The notes below the pieces were generated by a model. That model worked only from the letters and a program-made list of their open reading frames with translations, was not told the DNA's origin and made no database searches. The translations under genes were made by a program, and so were the position numbers. From JAAYZM01 sp964510785 (lineage in GTDB: Bacteria; Actinomycetota; Actinomycetes; Actinomycetales; Cellulomonadaceae), in the NCBI GenBank assembly GCA_964510785.1, contig CAZECM010000024.1:1-43891 (forward strand): 43,891 nucleotides of DNA, given 5' to 3'. Shown piece after piece: positions 15,390-23,558 of the stretch; the first letter of the stretch is position 1, and each line of letters begins with the position of its first letter.

Positions 15390-18300
15390 TCACGAGGCGC
15401 CGAGCGCAGCCTCCGCCGCGATCGCCCGGGCGATCGCCTCCTGGAGCCGCTCCTGCGCCTCGCCGTAGGCCGCGAAGTCGCCGGCCTTGAGCGCCACGTC
15501 GGAGTCGCGCATGGCCTGCGCGGCATCCCGGAGCGCCGCCTCGAGCGCGGCCCGCGGGGACTCGTCGCCCGGCGTGGGCTCCGTCGTCGGCGGGTCGGTC
15601 GGCTCGGTGGTCGGCGGGTCCGTGGGCTCCGTCGTCGGCGGGTCCGTGGGTTCGGGCGACGGCGTCGGTGACGGCGTGGGAGTGGGCGTGGGCGTGGGCG
15701 ACGGGCCCTCGTTGCCGGCGTCCCCGGCGTCGGCCCCGGAGTCGCCCCCGAACACCTGGTCGAGCGCCTCGTCGAGCGTGTCCGCGAACCCGATCTTGTC
15801 GCCGAACGCGACGAGCACCTTCTGCAGCAGCGGGAACCGCGTGCCCTCGGACGCCTGGACGTAGACGGGCTGCACGTACAGCAGACCGCCGCCCACGGGG
15901 AGCGTCAGCAGGTTGCCGTTGAGGACGTTCGAGTTGCCCTGCTTGAGCAGGTTGAGCGTCGTGGAGACGGTCGGGTCGGCGTTGAAGTTGTTCTGCACCT
16001 GACCCGGACCGGGCACCGTCGAGTTGCGCGGCAGCTCGAGCAGCCGGAGCTGGCCGTACCCCTCGCGCACCTCACCGGGCGTGTTCCCGGTCTCGGCGTC
16101 GACGGCAAGGAAACCCGTCAGGACGTTTCGCCCCGAGCTGCCGGCAGGGATGTAGCTCGACGTGAGCGAGAACGTCGCCTCGTCCTGCGTCGGCATCTTG
16201 AGGGTCAGGTAGTAGGGCGGCTGGAGCACGGTGCCCGACTTCACCGGGTCGTCCGGGGTCTGCCAGAAGTCCTGGCCGGCGAAGAACTCCGTCGCGTCGT
16301 CCACGTGGTAGCGCGAGAGCAGCTCGCGCTGCACCTTGAAGAGGTCCTCGGGGTAGCGGAAGTGGCTCATGAGCTCGCCCGAGATCTCCGACATCGGCCG
16401 AAGGGACGTGTCGAACACCTTCGCCCACGCCTGCAGGATCGGGTCCTCCTCGTCCCACGCGTAGAGCGTCACCGTGCCGTCGTACGCGTCGACCGTGGCC
16501 TTCACGGAGTTGCGGATGTAGTTGACCATCTCGGGCAGCAGGTCGGCGATCCCCTCCGTGCTGAGGGTGAGCGAGTCCGCCGTCGCCTCGTCGAGCGACC
16601 GGGCCGTGGCGTACGGGTACGCGTCCGTGGTCGTGTAGCCGTCGATGATCCACTTGATGCGCCCGTCCGCGACCGCGGGGTACACGCGCTGGTCGAGCGT
16701 CAGGTACGGCGCGACCTTGGCGACGCGGCTGCGCGGGTCGCGGTCGTAGAGGATCTGCGACTCGGGCGTGACACGCTCGGAGAACAAGATCTCCTCGTCG
16801 CCGAACTTCAAGGCGTACAGCAGCTTGGTCCACGGGTCGCCGACGGCGGGGCCTGCGGAGATCTCAGCCGTGGGGTAGGTCGTGTTGACCTGCCCGCCCG
16901 CCGCGTCGTCGGGGTAGTCGAGCTCCCAGGCCCCCCGCCCCTCCGGTGCGCCGACGATCGAGTAGATCGGTGAGTTCTGGCCGAAGTAGATGCGCTCCTC
17001 GTACTCGCCGAGCCCACCGATCGACGGGATGTCGCGCTCGTAGAACGCGGGCTGCCCGTCGACCGTCGTCGTGTTGCCGTAGGCGGCGACGACGCCGAAG
17101 CCGTGGGTGAACACCGTGTGGTCGTTGACCCAGTTGCGCGCATCGAGGCCCGCGAGGTTGAGCTCCCGCGCCGCGATCACGGTGTCGCGCGACTCGCCGT
17201 CGATGACGTACCGGTCCACGGAGAGCGAGTCCGCGAAGTTGTAGTACTGCTTGTTCTGCTGGAGCTGTCGGAACGAGTTCGACACGATCGTCGGGTCGAG
17301 CAGGCGGATCGAGGCCGTGGGCTCGGCGTCGTCGGCGAGCGCCCCGGCGACGGCCTCGGTCGTGGCTTGGTACGGGATCGTCTCGACGTCCTCGAGGTCG
17401 AACGCCTTCTTCGTCGCGTCGATGTTGCGCTGGAAGTACTCGCGCTCGAGCTCCTGGGCGTTCGGGGTGACCTGGAAGCGCTGCACGACGGCGGGGTAGA
17501 TGCCGCCGATGACGATGGCCGAGACGACCATGAGTCCCAGGCCGATCGCCGGCAGCCGCCACGTGCCGCGCACCGCCGCGATCGCGAACATCACGGCGAC
17601 GAGGACCGCGACCCCCGTGAGGATCGCCTTGGAGGGGATGACGGCGTTGACGTCGGCGTAGGTCGCGCCGTCGATCCGGGAACCGGACTTGTTCAGCAGC
17701 GAGTACCTGTCGAGCCACTGGTTCGCGGCGACGAGCAGCATGAAGAACGCACCGAGCGTCGCGAGGTGGATCCGGGCCGGCCGCGTGGTGCGGTCGCCCT
17801 CGCCGCCCGTCGCGCGCAGCCCGCCGTAGAGATAGTGCGTCGCGACGGCCACGATCGACGCGAGCACGACGACGGCCATGAGGAACGACACGATGAAGCG
17901 GATGCCCGGCAGCACGAACACGAAGAACGACAGGTCGAGCCCGAACTGCGGGTCGACCTCGCCGAACGGGACGGCGTTGAACCAGAGCTGGATGGTCTCC
18001 CACTGCTGGGACGCCGCGACGCCGGCGAAGAAGCCGAGCACGGCGGGACCGGCGACCGTGACGAGGCGACGCAGCGGCTCGACAGCCTCGCGGTACTGGT
18101 CGAGGTTGACCTGCTCGGGGCTCGTCGGTGCGTACACGGGCCGCGTGCGGTACCCGATCGTGAGGCTCGACCACACGGCAGCGGCCATGATGGCGCCACC
18201 CAGCACGAACAGCGCGCCGCGCGTGAACCACTCGGTGCGCAGCACCTCGATGAAGCCGAGCTGGTTGTACCAGAGGACCTCGGTCCAGATCTGGGCCAGC

Positions 18301-18404
18301 ACGAGGACGGCGACGACGACGGCCGCGAGGACGGCGACCGTGACCCCGAGCGGGCTACGACGACGCCTGGGCTGGGACTGGACGCGTATGGAAGCGTTGG
18401 ACAC
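15390..18404 (-). CDS. UPF0182 family large membrane protein
   Basis: A 1004-residue UPF0182 protein, conserved in actinobacteria and cyanobacteria, function unknown. The N-terminal third has about seven membrane helices (first VTVAVLAAVVVAVLVLAQIW; later FVFVLPGIRFIVSFLMAVVV). A large extracytoplasmic domain follows, with family motifs WVNDHTVFTHGFG, IYFGQNSP and IKWIIDGYTTTDAYPY. The C-terminus has a Pro/Thr-rich tail with three TDPPTTEP units and a PTPTP stretch, then a short helical end that could be a coiled coil. The start is GTG 18404 with GAGG 10 nt upstream. It lies 50 nt downstream of the PDZ protease gene on the same strand, a pairing conserved in actinobacteria (from memory Rv3193c/Rv3194c). 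Confidence 0.93.
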   Translation of the reverse strand: MSNASIRVQSQPRRRRSPLGVTVAVLAAVVVAVLVLAQIWTEVLWYNQLGFIEVLRTEWFTRGALFVLGGAIMAAAVWSSLTIGYRTRPVYAPTSPEQVNLDQYREAVEPLRRLVTVAGPAVLGFFAGVAASQQWETIQLWFNAVPFGEVDPQFGLDLSFFVFVLPGIRFIVSFLMAVVVLASIVAVATHYLYGGLRATGGEGDRTTRPARIHLATLGAFFMLLVAANQWLDRYSLLNKSGSRIDGATYADVNAVIPSKAILTGVAVLVAVMFAIAAVRGTWRLPAIGLGLMVVSAIVIGGIYPAVVQRFQVTPNAQELEREYFQRNIDATKKAFDLEDVETIPYQATTEAVAGALADDAEPTASIRLLDPTIVSNSFRQLQQNKQYYNFADSLSVDRYVIDGESRDTVIAARELNLAGLDARNWVNDHTVFTHGFGVVAAYGNTTTVDGQPAFYERDIPSIGGLGEYEERIYFGQNSPIYSIVGAPEGRGAWELDYPDDAAGGQVNTTYPTAEISAGPAVGDPWTKLLYALKFGDEEILFSERVTPESQILYDRDPRSRVAKVAPYLTLDQRVYPAVADGRIKWIIDGYTTTDAYPYATARSLDEATADSLTLSTEGIADLLPEMVNYIRNSVKATVDAYDGTVTLYAWDEEDPILQAWAKVFDTSLRPMSEISGELMSHFRYPEDLFKVQRELLSRYHVDDATEFFAGQDFWQTPDDPVKSGTVLQPPYYLTLKMPTQDEATFSLTSSYIPAGSSGRNVLTGFLAVDAETGNTPGEVREGYGQLRLLELPRNSTVPGPGQVQNNFNADPTVSTTLNLLKQGNSNVLNGNLLTLPVGGGLLYVQPVYVQASEGTRFPLLQKVLVAFGDKIGFADTLDEALDQVFGGDSGADAGDAGNEGPSPTPTPTPTPSPTPSPEPTDPPTTEPTDPPTTEPTDPPTTEPTPGDESPRAALEAALRDAAQAMRDSDVALKAGDFAAYGEAQERLQEAIARAIAAEAALGAS
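15586..15657 (-). repeat. Three 24-bp in-frame repeats encoding TDPPTTEP units
   Basis: Units at 15586-15609, 15610-15633 and 15634-15657, followed by short GTGGGC-type hexamer repeats coding the PTPTP stretch. Surface-linker low complexity in the UPF0182 tail. Confidence 0.8.
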
Positions 18405-18454
18405 GGCGGGATGACCTCGTCGTCTCGACTGGAAGATGGGCTGCTGCGCCCGTA

Positions 18455-19600
18455 CTAACGAGCGTCTGCACCTCTAGGTTCCCATGATTCGCACGTCGCG
18501 AGACCGGCCGTGTCTCCGGCGCCGATCGCCTCGACCGCGTCGCGGGCCTCGGCGAGGGTGCCGACGGCGAACACCTCGAGGCCGCCGGGGACGTTGCCGA
18601 CGACGGCGTCGCAGTTGCCCACCGGTGCGAGGAAGCTCGTGGCGCCGTCGCGCACTGCACCGAACATCTTCTGCCGGATGCCGCTGATCGCCCCGACGGT
18701 GCCCTCGAGGTCGATCGTGCCGCTACCCGCGATGACGTGACCGGCCGCTTCGTCCTGCGGCGTGAGCAGGTCGAGCAGCCCGAGGGCGAACATCGTGCCG
18801 GCGCTCGGGCCGCCGACGTCGTCGACCTGGATGCGCACGTCGAACGGGAAGTCGAACTCGGGGTCGACCCAGACGCCGAGGAGCGCGGACCCGTCCGGAC
18901 GTTCCCCGGACACGACGTCCAGCGTCGTCTCTGCCCCACCGCGCAGGACGAGCACCTCGACGGTCGAGCCGGCGCCCGCCGCGGCGAGCGCGTCGGACAT
19001 GTCGCGGTACGTGGCGACCTCGGCGCCGTTGATCCCCTTGATCACGTCGCCCGGTTCGAGGACGCCGACGGCGCCCGTGTCCGCGATCGGCTCCACGACG
19101 GTGATCGTGGCGGGCACCTCGATGCCGAGCTCGGTGAGCGCGGCGACCGTCGCGTTCTCCTGCGACGTCGTCATCTCCTGGCGGGACTGCGCCTCACGGT
19201 CGGTGCCGCTCCCGGGGTCGGGGAAGAACCGCTCGACCGGGTCGATCGTGATCCGCGGCGACGCCCACCCACGCAGCACCGTCACGAGATCGAGCTGACG
19301 CTCTCGCGAGCCGGCGAAGGACACCGTCGTCAGGCGGAGCTCGCCCGACGACGCGAACGTCTGCTCGCCGTCGACCTCGATGAGCGGACCGTTGGCCGAC
19401 GCACCGAGGGTGTCGAACGTGGGCCCGGGGGCGGACGACGTGTAGGGCGCGGGCATGACGGCGAGCACCGCGAGCCCGAGGACCGTCAGGAACCCCGAGG
19501 CCGCGCCCACGAGCGCACGGCGCGACGCCGGGGGCGCTGCATCGGGGTCGCCGCCGTCTGGATCGTCGTCGGCGGTCGTTGGGGTCGATGGATCGAGCAC
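18455..19600 (-). CDS. PDZ-domain Lon-like serine protease (YlbL-type), membrane anchored
   Basis: A 381-residue protein with an N-terminal membrane helix (about 31-52, ending VMPAPYTSSAPGPTFDTLG), an extracytoplasmic PDZ domain (GVLEPGDVIKGINGAEV near residue 175) and a C-terminal Lon-type (S16) protease domain. The catalytic dyad is visible as Ser266 in DVGGPSAGTMFALGLLDLL and Lys near 311 in GIRQKMFGA. A cysteine pair (GNCDAV and ATCESW) may form a disulfide. The start is uncertain: GTG 19600 has GATGAT 6 nt upstream, while in-frame GTG 19618 and ATG 19636 also exist, none with a ribosome site. Upstream of, and likely co-transcribed with, the UPF0182 gene; it may act in membrane-protein quality control. 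Confidence 0.9.
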   Translation of the reverse strand: MLDPSTPTTADDDPDGGDPDAAPPASRRALVGAASGFLTVLGLAVLAVMPAPYTSSAPGPTFDTLGASANGPLIEVDGEQTFASSGELRLTTVSFAGSRERQLDLVTVLRGWASPRITIDPVERFFPDPGSGTDREAQSRQEMTTSQENATVAALTELGIEVPATITVVEPIADTGAVGVLEPGDVIKGINGAEVATYRDMSDALAAAGAGSTVEVLVLRGGAETTLDVVSGERPDGSALLGVWVDPEFDFPFDVRIQVDDVGGPSAGTMFALGLLDLLTPQDEAAGHVIAGSGTIDLEGTVGAISGIRQKMFGAVRDGATSFLAPVGNCDAVVGNVPGGLEVFAVGTLAEARDAVEAIGAGDTAGLATCESWEPRGADAR

Positions 19601-19751
19601 CGCAACATCATCCCTCACCGATACCGCCGGGCGCATCGGGTGCGCGCCGGAGTACGCCGGAGTGCGCCGAGAGCGAACCAAGGCCCCGCGCTCTGTGGTT
19701 CTGGGCGTGCTCGTGGTTACCGTGGGCCTCTACAGGACGAGTGGAGGCCCG

Positions 19752-21227
19752 ATGGGCGAGAACGCAGGCTGGGAGCTGCCCGACGAGGGTTCGCCCGAGG
19801 AGGAACGGCTGGCCGAGCTCTTCGGCTCGATCCTCGGCGGGGACGGGCGTGAGATCTTGCGCGAGCTGCGGGCACACGGGGCCGACCTCGCCTCGCTCGC
19901 CGCCTCCGCCGGGATGCCGACAGACCCAGCCGCCCTGCAGGCCATGATCACGCAGGTGCAGCGGATGCTCGCCACGTCGGGCGACGACCCCGTGAACTGG
20001 GGAGTCGCGCACGACGTCGCACGCCAGGCCGCCGTCGAAGGAGGCGACCCGAGCATCGGAGAGGGCCGCGCCCGGGTGGCGACCCAGGCTCTCGGCGTCG
20101 CGGAGCTGTGGCTCGACGCCGCGACCGACCTGCCACCCGCGGGCGGGCCCGCGCGGGCGTGGAGCCGCTCGGAGTGGGTCGAGGCGACCCTCCCGACGTG
20201 GCGCCTGCTCACCGAGCCGGTCGCGGCCTCGATGTCGACGGCCTTCGCCGAGGCGCTGCGCGACCAGCTCCCCGAGGAGCTCGGGTCGCTCGGTGGCGGC
20301 GACCTCGGTGGGCTGCTCGGCGGCACCGGTGGTCCGGACTCCCCCGGTTCGCCGGGTGTCGGCGGCCAGGGACCCGAGGTGCTGCTGCGCCAGCTCGGCT
20401 CCGCCGTCTTCGGACTGCAGGTGGGTCAGGGCGCCGGCACGCTCGCGCGCGAGGTCTTCGGTGGCACCGACATCGGGCTGCCCCTGCTGCCCGAGCCCGG
20501 CACGGTGCTCGTCCCCGCCAACGTCGACGCGTTCGCCGAGGGTCAGTCCGTACCCGTCGAGGAGGTCCGGCTCTTCCTCGCGCTGCGCGAGGCGGCCCAC
20601 GCCCGGCTGTATGCGCACGTCACGTGGCTGCGCGCCCACGTGCTCGCGCTCGTGCACGACTACGCGCGCGGCGTGACGATCGACCTGTCCTCGCTCGAGG
20701 AGTCCATCCGGTCCGTCGACCTGTCCGACCCGAGCTCGCTGCAACAGGCAATCACGTCCGACGTCTTCGCGCCGCAGGTCACCCCCGCCCAGGAGTCCGC
20801 GCTGCTGCGGCTCGAGACGGTGCTCGCGCTCGTCGAGGGCTGGGTCGACGAGGTCGTGGCGGGGGCCGCGATCGCGCACCTGCCGCAGACGGTCGCGCTG
20901 CGCGAGATGGTCCGACGACGGCGCGCCGCGGGCGGACCCGGCGAGCGGGCGTTCGCGAACCTCGTCGGCCTCGAGCTGCGCCCGCGCCGCTCGCGCGAGG
21001 CCGCCGCCCTGTTCGCGCACGTGCAGACGGCCGGTGGCGCCGCTGCCCGCGAAGCCGTGTGGGTCCACCCGGACCTGCTGCCCACGGCCGAGGACCTCGA
21101 TGACCCCGCCGGCTTCCTCGCCCGGCGCGAGGCGGCGCGCACCGCCGACGCGGAGATCGACGAGGCGCTCGAGGCGCTGCTGTCCGACGGCAACGACGGC
21201 GCACCCCGCCCCACCGAGCCGCAGTAG
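19752..21227 (+). CDS. DUF2342 zincin-like protein (zinc-dependent metalloprotease family)
   Basis: A 491-residue protein of the DUF2342 family, annotated variously as putative hydrolase, F420-biosynthesis-associated or zinc-dependent metalloprotease (Rv3195-like). No classical HExxH is present; the conserved helix has E280-A-A-H283 followed by ARLYAH (His289), which may form the metal site. GENAGWELPDEG at the N-terminus, the Gly-rich linker at about 178-205 and LGSAVFGLQVGQGAGTLAREV are typical. The true activity is not established. GTGGAGG precedes ATG 19752. It diverges from the PDZ protease gene and converges on the YgjP-like peptidase gene, so the three may act together in envelope proteolysis (inference). 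Confidence 0.88.
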   Translation: MGENAGWELPDEGSPEEERLAELFGSILGGDGREILRELRAHGADLASLAASAGMPTDPAALQAMITQVQRMLATSGDDPVNWGVAHDVARQAAVEGGDPSIGEGRARVATQALGVAELWLDAATDLPPAGGPARAWSRSEWVEATLPTWRLLTEPVAASMSTAFAEALRDQLPEELGSLGGGDLGGLLGGTGGPDSPGSPGVGGQGPEVLLRQLGSAVFGLQVGQGAGTLAREVFGGTDIGLPLLPEPGTVLVPANVDAFAEGQSVPVEEVRLFLALREAAHARLYAHVTWLRAHVLALVHDYARGVTIDLSSLEESIRSVDLSDPSSLQQAITSDVFAPQVTPAQESALLRLETVLALVEGWVDEVVAGAAIAHLPQTVALREMVRRRRAAGGPGERAFANLVGLELRPRRSREAAALFAHVQTAGGAAAREAVWVHPDLLPTAEDLDDPAGFLARREAARTADAEIDEALEALLSDGNDGAPRPTEPQ

Positions 21228-21255
21228 GCGCAGCAGAAGCCAGCCCCGGGCGGGA

Positions 21256-21858
21256 TCACCACAAGACGCCGGGAACGTCCCGTTCGTCGTCGTGGATCTC
21301 GTCGTCGTGAGCCTCGTCGTCGTCCGCTCCGTCGTCGTCGTGGTGGGACTCCGGCGCGCGTTCCGCCCAGTCGACGCCTTCGAGGAACGCCTTTGCCCGC
21401 TCGTGGTGGGGGTACCTCGCGAGCTCGGCCCAGAAGGCGGCGTCGTGATTGCGGTGCAGCAGGTGGTTGAGCTCGTGCAGCAGCACGTAGTCGACGACCC
21501 AGGACGGCATGCCCTGCAGCCGCGAGGACAGCCGGATCGACCTGGCCGACGGCGTGCACGAGCCCCAGCGCTTGTTCTGGCGCCGGGACCACTGGACGCT
21601 CGTGGGGACGGCCCGACCGTCGAGGTACTGCGCGTTGAGCTCGGCGGCACGCTGCACGAGCTGGTGGTCCGACGGCCTGCGCGCTGCCTCCTTCCGCTCG
21701 AGCTGGGCGACCATGCGCGCGACCCACTCGCGCTCCTCGGCACGGCTCAGTCGCGCGGGGATGGCGACGACGATCCGACCGCCCTCGCGGAAGGCGGACA
21801 CCGTGCGGGTGCGACGGCGCGACCGACGGACCTCGATCTCGGGCTCTGCTGAACTCAC
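21256..21858 (-). CDS. YgjP/SprT-like zinc metallopeptidase with acidic His-rich tail
   Basis: A 200-residue protein of the YgjP-like (DUF45, M48-related) metallopeptidase family. The zinc-binding HELNHLLH (HExxH near residue 127) and the preceding RRQNKRWGSCTPSARSIRLS and PSWVVDYVLLH segments are characteristic. The last 30 residues are dominated by Asp and His (a HHDDD run and repeated HDD), which could bind extra metal or be a flexible tail. Substrate unknown. The start is GTG with TAGCGT 6 nt upstream and no Shine-Dalgarno, suggesting leaderless translation. It faces the DUF2342 gene with a 28-nt gap. Confidence 0.88.
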   Translation of the reverse strand: MSSAEPEIEVRRSRRRTRTVSAFREGGRIVVAIPARLSRAEEREWVARMVAQLERKEAARRPSDHQLVQRAAELNAQYLDGRAVPTSVQWSRRQNKRWGSCTPSARSIRLSSRLQGMPSWVVDYVLLHELNHLLHRNHDAAFWAELARYPHHERAKAFLEGVDWAERAPESHHDDDGADDDEAHDDEIHDDERDVPGVLW

Positions 21859-21864
21859 ACCACG

Positions 21865-21870
21865 ACGCTA
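21865..21870 (-). promoter_or_regulatory. Leaderless -10 box of the YgjP-like gene
   Basis: TAGCGT on the minus strand, 6 nt before the GTG at 21858; no ribosome site between. Confidence 0.5.
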
Positions 21871-21893
21871 GCGCGCCCCACCGACGTTGCGAG

Positions 21894-21902
21894 TTGTCCA
21901 CA
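21894..21902 (+). other. DnaA-box match (TTGTCCACA)
   Basis: Exact match to the high-GC actinobacterial DnaA-box form, in the 220-nt non-coding stretch 21859-22078. A weaker 7/9 match (ATTTCCACA, minus strand) lies at 21918-21926. Apart from the YgjP -10 box and a possible TACGCT -10 at 21981, I see nothing else in that stretch. Confidence 0.35.
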
Positions 21903-22078
21903 ACCACGACCTCGAGCTGTGGAAATCAACTCCCGACGGCGCGCCGGGCCTGCAATCCCGCGGGTGAGGGCCCTCCCGTCTACGCTGGGAGCGGCACGGC
22001 CCCGGTGGCGACATGCCGCCCGGGACCGGCAACGCACGGCAGCCCGCCGGTGCGGTCCTGACGTGAACGGAGATCGGC

Positions 22079-22237
22079 ATGGCTGAGACCTACAAGGGCG
22101 ACTTCTACTGTGTGAAGTGCAAGGAGAAGCGCGAAGCCGAGGGCAACGTCGAGGTCACCTCGACGGGACGCCGGATGGCCAAGGGCGTGTGCCCCGTCTG
22201 CGGCACGAAGCTCAACCGCATCCTCGGCAAGGCCTGA
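22079..22237 (+). CDS. DUF5679 zinc-ribbon microprotein (52 aa)
   Basis: A complete 52-codon gene. The protein begins MAETYKGDFYCVKCKEKREA and has two CxxC knuckles (Cys11/Cys14 and Cys38/Cys41), forming a minimal zinc ribbon; the remaining residues are mostly charged (Lys, Arg, Glu). It matches the DUF5679 family, small actinobacterial proteins of unknown function usually found near whiB7/uvrD2. GGAG lies 8 nt before the ATG (22071-22074, AACGGAGATCGGCATG). A TACGCT hexamer about 90 nt upstream may be its -10. Whether it binds nucleic acid or a protein partner is unknown. Confidence 0.9.
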   Translation: MAETYKGDFYCVKCKEKREAEGNVEVTSTGRRMAKGVCPVCGTKLNRILGKA

Positions 22238-22321
22238 CAACCGGGCTCTGAGCCCACCACGACAGCTCGAAGACGACCGGGGCGGCCGCGCAGCGACGCG
22301 CGGCCGTCCCGACCTCTGCCC

Positions 22322-22330
22322 TGTGGATAA
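22322..22330 (-). other. Consensus DnaA-box match (TTATCCACA)
   Basis: Exact 9-mer on the minus strand, 92 nt after the DUF5679 stop and 38 nt before the ThiF-like start. No other oriC element is present. Confidence 0.35.
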
Positions 22331-22367
22331 CTCCGCCCGCGGCCACGCACCGTGACAGCCTGCGGCA

Positions 22368-23444
22368 ATGCGATGGCGACGAGGGCTCCATGTCTTGACA
22401 CGGCGACGGGGTGAGGTGCAGATCGGCACCGACCCCCGGTGGGCCGTGCGTGTCAGCGGCCTCGACCGCGCCGAGGCACACATGCTGCGGGCCTTGACGG
22501 ATCTCGAGGAGTTGCCGCTCGAGGGGCTCGCGCTCCGGCACGGGGTCGAGGCCGACCGGGCGCTCGAGCTGCACCGGTTGCTCGACGAGGCGCGCCTGCT
22601 CGCCCCGCCGCCCCTGAATCGTCGGGGCACCGACCGCGACCCCGTCCCCGCGCGGCTCGGCGACGACCTCCAGGTGCACTCGCTCCTCATCGACGACGCC
22701 GACGGCGCGGCACGGGTCGGTGCGCGGGCACGACGGACCGTGGCGATCGAGGGGCTCGGCCGCACGGGCGCCGTCCTCGCCTGCGCGCTGGCCGCGGCCG
22801 GGGTCGGCACGCTCGCTCTCACCGACCCGCGGACCGTCGGACCGCAGGAGCCCGGGGTCGGCGGTGTCACGGAGCGTGACGTCGGCGGGGTCCGCGATCA
22901 GGTGGTGGCACGGATCGTGATGGACCTCGCGCCGGGAACCGCGACAGGGCCGGGCACCGGGTCGCCCACCGGACCGGGCGCCGGGCTGGGGGCCGGGCGG
23001 CGCACGTGGCGGCCCGACCTCGTGGTCCTCGTCGACTCGTACGCGACGGATCCCGAGCGTGCGCTCGCCCGGTGGGAGGACGGTGTGGCGGTGCTGCCGG
23101 TGGTGGTACGCGAGGCGGACGCCGTCGTCGGACCGTTCGTCGCGCCGGAGGGGTCACCCTGCTTGCGCTGCATCGGGCTGCACCACGCCGACGCCGACAA
23201 GGACTGGCCGCTGCTCGTCGCGCAGCTGTGCTCGCGGGGCCAGCAGGCGCCCGCTCCCCAGGAGTCGGTACTCGCGCAGCTCGTCGGGGCTTTCGCGGCG
23301 AGCCAGGTGCTCGCCGTGCTCGACGGCGAGGTTCCCGCGACCGCCGGGGCGAGCTTCGAGTTCGCGCTGCCCCAACCTGTGGGTGTGCGCCGGGAGTGGT
23401 CGCCGCACCCGTCGTGCGGGTGCGGCGACCAGCTCCCGGCGTGA
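22368..23444 (+). CDS. Orphan ThiF / TOMM cyclodehydratase-like (E1-fold) protein
   Basis: A 358-residue protein resembling the ThiF-like leader-binding component of azol(in)e RiPP (TOMM) cyclodehydratases. Residues 1 to about 100 form a helical, winged-helix-like N-terminus. A Rossmann E1-type domain starts at GLGRTG (130-135) with an Asp after the second strand (ALTDPRTV). A Gly/Thr/Pro-rich low-complexity insertion lies near 188-210. The zinc site is C265-x2-C268 with C350-x-C352. The gene is a usual neighbour of whiB7/uvrD2 in actinobacteria, yet no YcaO, precursor peptide or dehydrogenase lies nearby, so a housekeeping role is more likely than a RiPP pathway. ATG 22368 has no Shine-Dalgarno; CAGCCT lies 6 nt upstream. 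Confidence 0.75.
   Translation: MRWRRGLHVLTRRRGEVQIGTDPRWAVRVSGLDRAEAHMLRALTDLEELPLEGLALRHGVEADRALELHRLLDEARLLAPPPLNRRGTDRDPVPARLGDDLQVHSLLIDDADGAARVGARARRTVAIEGLGRTGAVLACALAAAGVGTLALTDPRTVGPQEPGVGGVTERDVGGVRDQVVARIVMDLAPGTATGPGTGSPTGPGAGLGAGRRTWRPDLVVLVDSYATDPERALARWEDGVAVLPVVVREADAVVGPFVAPEGSPCLRCIGLHHADADKDWPLLVAQLCSRGQQAPAPQESVLAQLVGAFAASQVLAVLDGEVPATAGASFEFALPQPVGVRREWSPHPSCGCGDQLPA
23397..23431. terminator. Terminator hairpin inside the 3' end of the ThiF-like gene
   Basis: Perfect 15-bp stem (23397-23411 / 23417-23431; arm TGGTCGCCGCACCCG) with a 5-nt loop, finishing 13 nt before the stop at 23444. It overlaps the codons for the C-terminal CxC zinc ligands and could stop transcripts from both ThiF (+) and whiB7 (-). 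Confidence 0.6.
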
Positions 23445-23446
23445 GC

Positions 23447-23539
23447 CCCCTGCTTGTTCCCCTGCGCTGGCCCCCTGCCTGCGCCCCCTGCTGGTTGGCC
23501 CCCTGCTGATGCCGGGCCGGAGCACACAGGTTCCCCTGC
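23447..23539. repeat. Six spaced CCCCTGC motifs between thiF-like and whiB7
   Basis: CCCCTGC at 23447, 23459, 23472, 23485, 23500 and 23533, the first five spaced 12-15 nt. On the whiB7 (minus) strand this reads as repeated GCAGGGG in the 3' untranslated region. Meaning unknown. Confidence 0.7.
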
Positions 23540-23558
23540 GGGCTCCCGCGCGGACGGG

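Noticed and set aside
21894..22330. The DnaA-box matches as a replication origin.
   Set aside because: No dnaA, dnaN or AT-rich unwinding region; only two exact boxes.
22368..23444. A RiPP (azole peptide) biosynthetic cluster around the ThiF-like gene.
   Set aside because: No YcaO, precursor peptide, dehydrogenase or transporter nearby, and the locus is conserved housekeeping.
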